6,680 nt of DNA, from the NCBI GenBank assembly GCA_910579935.1, contig CAJTVQ010000078.1, positions 1 through 6,680 on the forward strand, given 5' to 3'. Positions 1-5,356 of the stretch are shown here, one piece after another. The first letter of the stretch is position 1. The number at the start of each line of letters is the position of its first letter. A model generated the notes under the pieces. That model was not told the origin of the DNA and did no database searches. It worked only from the letters and a program-made list of their open reading frames with translations. The translations under genes were made by a program, and so were the position numbers. This DNA is from an uncultured Lachnospiraceae bacterium (GTDB lineage: Bacteria; Bacillota; Clostridia; Lachnospirales; Lachnospiraceae).

Positions 1-96
1 CATCTTTCCCGCAGTAAGCCTTATGTTGTTGGTGCTAACTTAATGACATTGCCGGCTGAACAGTAACCCATCAGGAACAAAAATTGGCAAAACCTC

Positions 97-125
97 TTGA
101 CAAATCTCCTTCCATGTCTTATTGT
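97..125 (+). promoter_or_regulatory. Sigma-A-type promoter of the GntR-ABC operon
   Basis: A perfect -35 box TTGACA lies at 97-102. Seventeen bases later a -10-like TATTGT lies at 120-125 and matches four of six consensus bases. Transcription would start near 132, leaving a leader of about 55 nt before the regulator's start codon. It is the only good promoter in front of the three + strand genes. The -10 box is partly covered by the palindrome at 122-143, as expected for a repressible promoter. Confidence 0.7.
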
Positions 126-143
126 ATTACTTAAATAATACAA
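122..143. promoter_or_regulatory. Candidate GntR/YtrA operator (22-bp palindrome)
   Basis: The arms TTGTATTA (122-129) and TAATACAA (136-143) are perfect reverse complements separated by CTTAAA. The inner TTAA also pairs, so 10 of 11 symmetric positions match. The site covers the last bases of the -10 box and the predicted transcription start, where a bound dimer would block RNA polymerase. YtrA-subfamily GntR proteins typically bind such AT-rich palindromes at their own promoters and control a linked ABC transporter. Binding by the adjacent regulator is inference. Confidence 0.65.
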
Positions 144-186
144 AATTACAGAGATACAGAAAATTTATAAGGAAAGGATGGATCAC

Positions 187-555
187 ATGGCATGGAACTT
201 AGATGCGGATAAGCCCATTTATGCCCAGCTGGTAGAAATCATACAGATGCAGATTGTCTCCGGCCAGTATAAAGCAGGCGACAGGCTTCCCAGCGTACGC
301 GAACTGGCTGCCGAAGCAAGTGTCAATCCCAATACAATGCAGAAGGCTCTCGCCGAACTGGAGCGAAACGGACTCATTAACACACAGCGGACCAGCGGAC
401 GCACCGTAACGGAGGATAACGAATTGATCAAACAGACGCGAACCCAACTCGCCGATGAATATATTAGGAATTTCTTTCAGATAATGAAGAAATTAGGCTA
501 TTCGGAGGAAGAGATCATCTCACTTATCAAACATGCAGCGGAGGAGGGAAAATAA
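187..555 (+). CDS. GntR-family transcriptional regulator, YtrA subfamily
   Basis: A 122-residue DNA-binding repressor. The winged helix-turn-helix spans about residues 8-75. Its GntR core reads LPSVRELAAEASVNPNT (34-50), followed by MQKALAELERNGLI (51-64) and a wing at SQRT/SGRTV-like sequence (67-73). Only about 45 residues follow, a helical tail (LADEYIRNFFQIMKKLGYSE) too short for a FadR or UTRA ligand domain; this is the YtrA layout. An in-frame ATG at 178 exists, but it directly abuts the AGGAAAGG ribosome binding site (170-177). The ATG at 187 sits 9 nt from that site and gives the family-typical MAWNLDADKPIY start, so it is preferred. The gene is first in an operon with an ABC ATPase and permease and probably represses its own promoter through the palindrome at 122-143. 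The inducer is unknown. In Bacillus subtilis the related ytr operon responds to cell-wall-active antibiotics, which does not prove the same here. Confidence 0.9.
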   Translation: MAWNLDADKPIYAQLVEIIQMQIVSGQYKAGDRLPSVRELAAEASVNPNTMQKALAELERNGLINTQRTSGRTVTEDNELIKQTRTQLADEYIRNFFQIMKKLGYSEEEIISLIKHAAEEGK

Positions 556-557
556 AT

Positions 558-1256
558 ATGGAAGCATTAGCTGAATTACGGGGGCTGACCAAAGTATTCG
601 GCAGCACATTGGCCGTAAACAATATGAACCTCACCATACCCCGTGGTAAAATCATCGGTCTGCTGGGGCCTAACGGAAGCGGCAAGACTACGCTTATCAA
701 AATGCTGAACGGGCTGCTTATACCGACTGCCGGAACAGTTCTCATCAACGGACAGGAACCCGGAGTTGCCACGAAAGCAAGAGTTGCTTATCTGCCGGAA
801 CGGACCTATCTTCAGAACAGTATGAAGGTATGCGATATCATGGATTTTTTCTGTGATTTTTATGAAGATTTTGACAGGGAACGGGCATTTACCATGTTAA
901 GTAACTTAGCCATTCCCTTTACGGCTCCGCTGAAGACTCTTTCAAAGGGAACAAAGGAGAAGGTTCAGCTGATTCTGGTCATGAGCAGAAGGGCCGATCT
1001 GTATATTCTGGATGAACCTATCGCAGGCGTGGATCCGGCGGCAAGGGATTATATTTTAAGAACCATCATTACAAATTATAATGAAAACTCCAGCATCCTG
1101 CTTTCCACTCACCTGATCACGGATATTGAAAATATTCTGGATGAAGTGATACTTGTCCGGAACGGCCAGATTCTTGCCCATATGGAAGTGGACCAGATCC
1201 GCACAGAGTACGGACAATCGGTAGATGCTTATTTCAGGAGGGTATTCGCATGTTAA
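558..1256 (+). CDS. ABC transporter ATP-binding protein (YtrB-like)
   Basis: A 232-residue cytoplasmic ATPase subunit that would power the permease encoded next. All nucleotide-binding motifs are visible. Walker A is GPNGSGKTT at 37-45. The Q-loop position carries YLPE with Glu81, common in this group of ABC-2-type ATPases. The signature is LSKGTKEKV at 128-136, a variant of LSGGQ also usual in the group. Walker B is LYILDEP at 148-154, the D-loop GVDPAARD at 157-164 and the switch histidine STHL at 183-186. The length is that of a single minimal ATPase domain. A strong GGAGG ribosome binding site (543-547) lies inside the end of the regulator gene, and the start codon is only 2 nt after its stop, so the genes are translated as one unit. 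The substrate cannot be read from the sequence; export or resistance to cell-envelope stress is a guess from the YtrA link. Confidence 0.93.
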   Translation: MEALAELRGLTKVFGSTLAVNNMNLTIPRGKIIGLLGPNGSGKTTLIKMLNGLLIPTAGTVLINGQEPGVATKARVAYLPERTYLQNSMKVCDIMDFFCDFYEDFDRERAFTMLSNLAIPFTAPLKTLSKGTKEKVQLILVMSRRADLYILDEPIAGVDPAARDYILRTIITNYNENSSILLSTHLITDIENILDEVILVRNGQILAHMEVDQIRTEYGQSVDAYFRRVFAC

Positions 1257-2071
1257 AAAAATTATTTAAGTATGAATGGAAATTCTTTTGGAAAGTTCCG
1301 GCCACCATCAATCTGGCACTGGTTATCATTACTTTACTGGGCGTCACCTTCATTATTTCGCCCCTTTGGGAACTGGATTCCGACTTCATAGATATTTTGA
1401 TGACTACTTCCGTGATGTTTTACTATCTTTCCATCTTTGCCGGGTCCATTGCCGTCAGTGCTTATATTGCCATACGTTTTTACCGGAGCTCCTATACGGA
1501 TGAAGGTTATCTTACCCATACCCTTCCGGTAACTCCCCGGCAGATTATCCTGTCCAAACTGTTTGTAAGCGTCATATGGACTTTTATTACCGGCGGTATC
1601 ATTGTCATCAGTGTGGGAGTACTGTTTATTACAGTCATAATGGCTTCCATTGATTTTAATTTCTTCTATGAGATCGGGGAAGTCTGGGAAGAATTTCTTT
1701 CCTTATTCGGAGAACTCGGATTTAATTTTTATTTTTCTGCATTCCTGTTTCTCCTGCTTTCCGTTGCCGGTTCCTTTTTCAATATACTGATGCTGTTTTC
1801 TGCGGTTTCACTCGGACAGATGTTCTCACGTCATAGGATTGCAGGAGCCGTCGTCTGGTATATTGCAGAATATACGATTGTCCAGTTCGGCAGCTCCATA
1901 CTGATGAGCGTAACGCTTCTTGGCGTGTTCAACTCCATAGACCGTTTTGATTCGTTCAGCTCCATCACCACACCTCTGCTGTGTTTCGGTCTTCTGCTGA
2001 CTTTGGCTGGTGATGCTGTCCTGTATTTCATTACGGAATATATGATGAAAAAGAGACTGAATCTAGAATGA
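1250..2071 (+). CDS. ABC-2-type transporter permease
   Basis: A 273-residue integral membrane protein, the likely partner of the preceding ATPase. It begins with a short basic cytoplasmic segment (MLKKLFKYEWKFFWK). About six hydrophobic segments follow, near residues 17-40, 50-75, 103-132, 160-188, 195-224 and 240-262. Between helices 2 and 3 is the cytoplasmic stretch RFYRSSYTDEGYLTHTLPVT (76-95), followed by PRQIILSKL. This pattern is characteristic of small ABC-2 permeases paired with YtrA regulators in Clostridia, and the loop probably touches the ATPase. The start overlaps the ATPase gene by 7 nt and has AGGAGG at 1236-1241 with 8 nt spacing, indicating translational coupling. One ATPase and one permease would form a homodimeric or A2B2 complex. 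The substrate is unknown. The gene is the last of the operon, with a terminator about 60 nt downstream. Confidence 0.88.
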   Translation: MLKKLFKYEWKFFWKVPATINLALVIITLLGVTFIISPLWELDSDFIDILMTTSVMFYYLSIFAGSIAVSAYIAIRFYRSSYTDEGYLTHTLPVTPRQIILSKLFVSVIWTFITGGIIVISVGVLFITVIMASIDFNFFYEIGEVWEEFLSLFGELGFNFYFSAFLFLLLSVAGSFFNILMLFSAVSLGQMFSRHRIAGAVVWYIAEYTIVQFGSSILMSVTLLGVFNSIDRFDSFSSITTPLLCFGLLLTLAGDAVLYFITEYMMKKRLNLE

Positions 2072-2130
2072 GCACGGGTATCGGGACGGAAAATCAAACG
2101 CTGCCGCGCTTTGCGAGCCGGCTTATCATA

Positions 2131-2166
2131 ATAAAAAGCTGCATTTCATACAATGCAGCTTTTTAT
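2131..2166. terminator. Bidirectional rho-independent terminator
   Basis: The 15-bp perfect stem ATAAAAAGCTGCATT / AATGCAGCTTTTTAT has a 6-nt loop (TCATAC, 2146-2151). A T tract follows the GC-containing core on each strand, so it can stop the ABC operon on the + strand. On the - strand it can stop the genes whose last stop codon is at 2171-2173. Confidence 0.9.
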
Positions 2167-2170
2167 TCTC

Positions 2171-2419
2171 TTATTTTCCCGATTGTTTTCTGCTGTCTTT
2201 CGCATCAAGCAAAGCAGCTGCAAGACACATCAGAAAACATCCGCCTACTAAAAGCCGGTCAAGGTTTTTTTCAACTTTTTTCTTTCTGGCCTTTACTGCC
2301 TTCCTGTGAATCTTCTCTCCGGCTCTTTTTGTCTTTGCCTTCTCCTTTATATACCGGATGGCCTCTTTATTCAGCCTCTTTTTCCACTTTGCAGTTTTCA
2401 TCCTTTTCTTTTTCTTCAT
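2171..2419 (-). CDS. Small lysine-rich protein with one membrane segment
   Basis: An 82-residue protein of unrecognised family. Residues 1-52 are extremely basic (runs of Lys and Arg such as MKKKKRMKTAKWKKRLNKEA) and probably helical. A single hydrophobic segment follows (about residues 56-71, LLVGGCFLMCLAAALL) and then a short polar tail. It could be a small membrane-anchored protein or a protein binding nucleic acid or anionic polymers. Support for it being real is positional: its ATG overlaps the stop of the preceding 30-codon frame as ATGA, and its TAA stop sits 5 nt before the terminator stem. Against it are simple composition and a weak ribosome binding site (GGCGGTG). Met7, preceded by AAAAAGAAAAGG, is an alternative start. 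The opposite strand is open but Phe/Ser-rich, which fits a shadow of this Lys-rich frame. Confidence 0.45.
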   Translation of the reverse strand: MKKKKRMKTAKWKKRLNKEAIRYIKEKAKTKRAGEKIHRKAVKARKKKVEKNLDRLLVGGCFLMCLAAALLDAKDSRKQSGK

Positions 2420-2508
2420 TTCACACCGCCATTTCGTTTTGTAACTTTTTTCTTACCGGTTTTCTTTTTCCGGGTATGCGTCCGGTACAGCCGCTCAAAG
2501 CTTTTCAT
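2416..2508 (-). CDS. Possible 30-residue basic micropeptide
   Basis: This short frame begins at MKSFERLYRTHTRKKKTG and ends in a Lys/Arg-rich tail (RNGGVK), with about 13 basic residues of 30 and no hydrophobic segment. Its ATG overlaps the stop of the peptidoglycan-binding fragment upstream (ATGA, 2508-2505). Its own TGA overlaps the start of the 82-residue gene (ATGA, 2419-2416). It has no clear ribosome binding site of its own, so translation would depend on re-initiation by ribosomes finishing the upstream gene. The double ATGA junction is the only real argument; a frame this short can arise by chance. It may be only a coupling bridge and not a functional product. Confidence 0.3.
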   Translation of the reverse strand: MKSFERLYRTHTRKKKTGKKKVTKRNGGVK

Positions 2509-3122
2509 GTCGGTTCCGCAATGCGTGTCACTCCCACATAAATGTTTGATATCTGATACCATGTAGGATAATCTACGACTCCTGACTGCGGCAGGTTGAA
2601 AATCCGCTGGAACGCCCTTACCGCATCTGCTGTCCGGCTGCCGTATACACCGTCCACCGAAACGGTAGGAATTGCAGGATAATTCCGTGCAATGCGGTTC
2701 AGCTGCTGCTGCATCTGACGTACCTTGTCTCCACTGGAACCGATCGTCAGATCATACCCAGGCCAGGAAGACGGAACTCCCGCTATACTTTCCGCTGAAT
2801 TGATATACATATCATTCCCATAATAATATCGGATTATTTCAATTGCCGAATACCCTTCATCCCCCAGATACTTTGAACCCCACTGGCTCAGTCCGCTGCA
2901 GGTTACGCGTTTTCCGTCGCAATAAGATGTAAAAATGGGCTGTCTTACACCGGGACGGGATAAAAAGTTGGCAAATATGGTATCTACCAGGTAATCGATG
3001 TTTTCATAAATGTTCCTGCCGCGCATCCATTTCTGGTCATAGGCAGTAGAAGAAGTAATGGTAAAATTATAGCCCTGGTTCCGGTACCCCGGAATCACCA
3101 CTGATTCGTGGTAAAAAATCAT
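2505..3122 (-). CDS. SpoIID/LytB and peptidoglycan-binding protein, C-terminal fragment
   Basis: A 205-residue fragment of a cell-wall protein. From about residue 13 it reads as the second half of a SpoIID/LytB-type domain: YRNQGYNFTITSSTAYD, then IFTSYCDGKRVTCSGLSQWG with two conserved cysteines (68 and 75), then AIEIIRYYYG. Residues 125-190 form a peptidoglycan_binding_1 repeat, with GSSGDKVRQMQQQLN, VDGVYGSRTADAVRAFQ and a final TW. The expected N-terminal half of the SpoIID domain and any export signal are absent. The first 10 or so residues (MIFYHESVVI) do not look like the family and come from recombinase-end DNA. The ATG at 3122 lies inside the recombinase gene in another frame, with GGAAGG 8 nt upstream, so a truncated cytoplasmic product could be made. 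It is more likely a disrupted gene whose 5' part lies beyond the far end of the element. The gene ends with ATGA coupling to a tiny downstream frame. Confidence 0.75.
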   Translation of the reverse strand: MIFYHESVVIPGYRNQGYNFTITSSTAYDQKWMRGRNIYENIDYLVDTIFANFLSRPGVRQPIFTSYCDGKRVTCSGLSQWGSKYLGDEGYSAIEIIRYYYGNDMYINSAESIAGVPSSWPGYDLTIGSSGDKVRQMQQQLNRIARNYPAIPTVSVDGVYGSRTADAVRAFQRIFNLPQSGVVDYPTWYQISNIYVGVTRIAEPT

Positions 3123-4827
3123 TTTCAGCGCCTTCCGGTTCCATGCCCGTCTGGTGAATCCCTTTCTTATAAGGTAAAAAATCGTTTAAATTCAGTTTAA
3201 ACCGGATCACGATCTGTTCCTCCGTCACCTCTATCCTGTCAATCAGCTTATTGACAAGTACCCTCTGTGTTGCGGTATCCGCTTTCTGAAAGACCTGCTG
3301 CCATGTAGGGATTTCGGCTTTTAACTGAATCCACTCTTCCATCGTGAGCGCCACTTCCCTGATGGAACTCTTCTTTTCCTGCAGAAGCTGTTTTTGCTCT
3401 TCCGCCTTTTCCTTCTGCCTGCGGATTGCAGAAGCAAGTTCCGCAACAGACAGCGGATAGGTACCCGAAACCGCCTCCGGAATACACTCCTCCATGGCGG
3501 CAATTCCTTCCTCCGTCTTTTTTAATTCCTTTTCCAGTCTCCTGATCCCGGCTTCCAAAACTTTTCTTTCCTGATTCTGGTTTTTCTCTATTACCTCGAA
3601 AATATCTTCCTTTTCCTGCAGGTTCCGGATATACTCCAAAATACTTGCAAATACAATTTTTTCTACCTTATCCGCACGGAACTGTGATACCTTGTTATGC
3701 GGTATCCCCATCTGCGCACTCTGACAACGGTAGACAGGGGTTTTGTTTGCCCGCCTTTCGCCCGTCTCTTTCACGGTCCAATAGCTGTACTTCGTTCCAT
3801 TGGTCAGTTTCTTTCCGCAATAGCCGCAGTAAATCACGTCGATCAACGACAGCCTGCCGCCATTCCTCCGCATGACCCTGACACCTTTCTGTTCCAGTGT
3901 CCGGATGTACTTATCCGTCCGGAGTTTTCTTTTTTCCTGTGTCCTGTTCCATGTGTCGCTATCAATGATCTGCAGTTCTTCATCCGTCTCCATGGATTTT
4001 ACCCACTCACTGCTGTCCAGCCTGTGGTATTTTCCGTTCATCCGCTCCCTGCGTTTGTACGCCATATGGCCGGCATAAACAGGATTGGTCAATATCGTGG
4101 TAATGGTGCCACTTTTCCACACATCATTTGGCGCCATTGTCTTATAATATCCGTCCTCATTTAACAGCTTCGCTATTTTAAACGAGCCAAACTCCCGATT
4201 CAGCGACAGGTTGTAAATATGCCTGACCACTTCCGCCTGTTCCGGTACGATTTTCAGCCGGTGCAGCGCCCTTCCATGCTTGCTGAACTCCCCTGACAGG
4301 ACAAGTTCATAGCCATACGGCGCGGTTCCCCCCATAAATCTTCCCTGCTGTACTAATTTCTGTGCGGTATCTTTTACACGCATCCCTGTGTCGGAACTGC
4401 TTTTCTGTGCATTCCCAAAGCGCAGAGCCAGCATCATCTGCCCCATTATATCATCGCCCTCCGGTGAAATGCAACCGTCTTTGACCGTATAAATGTCCAC
4501 GCCGTAATTTTTTAATGTCATAACATAAGCGCCGATTTCCCACATACGCCTGCCTATTCTGTCATCCTTATAGGCAACTAAAATATCATACTCTTTCTTC
4601 CTGGCATCTTCCATAGCCTCCTGCAGTGTATCCCTGTCGCTGACCGCCGTTTTGTATCCGCTCCTGCTCCCCTCAAAATATTCTTTTTCATCCAGTATCC
4701 AGTCCGGATGCCCGGCGATATAATCCGCCACGATCCGGCGCTGTACGGATAAGTCGCCGTCTGCTTCTAACTGCTGGTTGGAACTCACCCTCAGAAGCAT
4801 CCGCACGATCCGTTTTTCCTGCATCAT
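3067..4827 (-). CDS. Large serine recombinase (TnpX-like site-specific recombinase)
   Basis: A recombinase of about 586 residues that would excise and integrate the mobile element by serine-mediated double-strand exchange. The N-terminal resolvase domain has RMLLRVSSNQQ, with Ser15 the likely nucleophile, and the YKDDRIGR motif near 86-93 with catalytic arginines. The Recombinase domain follows from about 150 to 260 (GRFMGGTAPYGYE, then TITTILTNPVYAGHMAY). A zinc-ribbon region is at about 329-380, with YCGYCG (Cys334, Cys337) and Cys368; a fourth cysteine is not obvious and His377 may replace it. A long coiled coil (about 415-490) precedes the C-terminal strand region IDRIEVTEEQIVIRFKLNLN. 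A GTG at 4833 extends the frame but lies in the ribosome binding site AGAGGTGG. The ATG at 4827, or the next one at 4824, is better placed. A small gene lies 31 nt upstream in the same transcript. The tail after about residue 550 looks abnormal: it repeats NDFLP and ends in residues (GVPEPGL) that appear to be encoded by the interrupted host gene. Confidence 0.92.
   Translation of the reverse strand: MMQEKRIVRMLLRVSSNQQLEADGDLSVQRRIVADYIAGHPDWILDEKEYFEGSRSGYKTAVSDRDTLQEAMEDARKKEYDILVAYKDDRIGRRMWEIGAYVMTLKNYGVDIYTVKDGCISPEGDDIMGQMMLALRFGNAQKSSSDTGMRVKDTAQKLVQQGRFMGGTAPYGYELVLSGEFSKHGRALHRLKIVPEQAEVVRHIYNLSLNREFGSFKIAKLLNEDGYYKTMAPNDVWKSGTITTILTNPVYAGHMAYKRRERMNGKYHRLDSSEWVKSMETDEELQIIDSDTWNRTQEKRKLRTDKYIRTLEQKGVRVMRRNGGRLSLIDVIYCGYCGKKLTNGTKYSYWTVKETGERRANKTPVYRCQSAQMGIPHNKVSQFRADKVEKIVFASILEYIRNLQEKEDIFEVIEKNQNQERKVLEAGIRRLEKELKKTEEGIAAMEECIPEAVSGTYPLSVAELASAIRRQKEKAEEQKQLLQEKKSSIREVALTMEEWIQLKAEIPTWQQVFQKADTATQRVLVNKLIDRIEVTEEQIVIRFKLNLNDFLPYKKGIHQTGMEPEGAENDFLPRISGDSGVPEPGL
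3083..3122. other. Candidate attachment-site junction (element end/host gene)
   Basis: Family-like SpoIID sequence starts at the codons for YRNQG, just left of about 3088, while sequence to the right belongs to the recombinase gene. Small nested inverted repeats lie here: GAATCA (3092-3097) with TGATTC (3102-3107), and ACCAC (3097-3101) with GTGGT (3108-3112). The junction also carries one copy of an 11-bp direct repeat, GGTAAAAAATC (3110-3120). Large serine recombinases act on roughly 30-50 bp imperfectly palindromic sites often placed beside the recombinase gene. The exact crossover bases cannot be fixed from one end alone. Confidence 0.45.
3110..3183. repeat. 11-bp direct repeat at the recombinase gene 3' end
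   Basis: GGTAAAAAATC occurs at 3110-3120 and again at 3173-3183, exactly 63 nt (21 codons) apart. In the recombinase frame both copies encode NDFLP, so the protein's tail carries this pentapeptide twice. The repeat may mark half-sites of the attachment site or a scar of an earlier insertion. It is AT-rich, so chance is not excluded. Confidence 0.5.
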
Positions 4828-4858
4828 AACCACCTCTATCCGTAAATGGAACTATGTA

Positions 4859-5113
4859 TTAATTTCTATTCTGATTCTTCCCGGCTGAAACCTCTTTCAT
4901 CTGTTCTTCCAATTCCATCATAAGAATCGACTTTACCGATTTTTGAATCGTCACGGCATCCTGCGATTCGTCGGGGAACTGCAGGATTACCCTGATCGTC
5001 CTGTCCCCGTAGTCCACATCCTTCTTTATTTCCTTCATACGCTGCCTTCCAGCATCTTTTCTTTTCATATTACTTGCATAAAGCTTGTCATATTCGATGT
5101 TTTTTATGTTCAT
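4859..5113 (-). CDS. Small protein upstream of the recombinase, possibly TnpW-like
   Basis: An 84-residue hydrophilic protein. Residues 1-32 are basic (KRKDAGRQRMKEIKK). The region from about 35 (YGDRTIRVILQF) reads as a beta strand pair and is followed by a helix rich in Met, Leu and Glu (VKSILMMELEEQMKEV, 60-75). This order, with a basic start, a short R-T-x-R-V-like strand and a helix, recalls the small TnpW-type proteins encoded beside recombinases in clostridial transposons. The match is by pattern only and is weak. Its position 31 nt before the recombinase gene on the same strand fits an accessory role such as a directionality factor or regulator. The frame is open upstream to 5176, but the ATG at 5113 has AGGAG at 5124-5120 with 6 nt spacing and is the clear start. 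Confidence 0.7.
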   Translation of the reverse strand: MNIKNIEYDKLYASNMKRKDAGRQRMKEIKKDVDYGDRTIRVILQFPDESQDAVTIQKSVKSILMMELEEQMKEVSAGKNQNRN

Positions 5114-5127
5114 GTTTTTCTCCTGTC

Positions 5128-5145
5128 TGTCTGCTTCAGCAGACA
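5128..5145 (-). promoter_or_regulatory. Hairpin just upstream of the small gene's ribosome binding site
   Basis: A perfect 7-bp stem (TGTCTGC 5128-5134 with GCAGACA 5139-5145) closes a 4-nt loop only 3 nt before the AGGAG element on the - strand. It does not hide the binding site itself and has no T tract. It could tune translation or mRNA stability of the recombinase transcript; no function can be assigned. Confidence 0.35.
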
Positions 5146-5176
5146 CTTGAATCAATTGAAGGTTCATTTTGCACAT

Positions 5177-5205
5177 AAAAAGAAGAGCTGTTTTTCAAGC
5201 TCTTC
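5177..5205 (-). terminator. Rho-independent terminator between helicase and recombinase units
   Basis: On the - strand the stem GAAGAGCT / AGCTCTTC (8 bp, 8-nt loop; 5182-5189 with 5198-5205) is followed directly by five T residues. It would stop transcripts coming from the helicase gene before the recombinase unit. No convincing promoter is visible in the 63 nt between it and the small gene at 5113. It may therefore act as a partial terminator or attenuator controlling recombinase expression. Confidence 0.65.
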
Positions 5206-5356
5206 CTGTCCAAAATACTATTTCAAAATTTTTTACATGGTTTGCATAGTTCTTCTGTTCATAAATGAAATAAACTGATTTTTCCTCTCATCCTCCTTCA
5301 CACTATATTTTCAATATTCCCCCAAATTACTTTTTTGTATGTAGTATTATCACTTT
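5206..5356. other. AT-rich intergenic region, no gene seen
   Basis: About 150 bp between the helicase stop and the terminator. On the - strand it contains AAGGAGG immediately followed by ATG (5291), but that frame has only 10 codons and no usable spacing. Another frame starting with ATG slightly downstream has 8 codons. No convincing promoter, repeat or RNA gene is recognised. Confidence 0.5.

Noticed and set aside
1..66. Open frame at the left edge ending in TAA at 64-66 (…VVGANLMTLPAEQ)
   Set aside because: Only 21 codons are visible, no family is recognised and a frame this short is open by chance about a third of the time. It could be the tail of an upstream gene but cannot be supported.
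178..186. Earlier ATG for the GntR regulator
   Set aside because: It directly touches the AGGAAAGG ribosome binding site; the ATG at 187 has proper spacing and the family-typical N-terminus.
2068..2541. + strand frame of 157 codons starting at an ATGA overlap with the permease stop
   Set aside because: It runs through the strong terminator at 2131-2166, is Phe/Ser-rich with no family features and is the complement of the Lys-rich - strand frames and the SpoIID-PG gene end.
3697..4164. + strand frame of 155 codons opposite the recombinase
   Set aside because: It lies antisense to the conserved Recombinase and zinc-ribbon regions, has no ribosome binding site or recognisable motif, and is a shadow frame.
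5114..5176. Upstream extension of the small gene to an ATG at 5176
   Set aside because: The extension crosses a hairpin, lacks a ribosome binding site and the ATG at 5113 has a well-spaced AGGAG.
5259..5298. AAGGAGG followed by ATG on the - strand, as a possible leader peptide
   Set aside because: The ribosome binding site abuts the ATG with no spacing and the frame is only 10 codons, so no coding claim is made.
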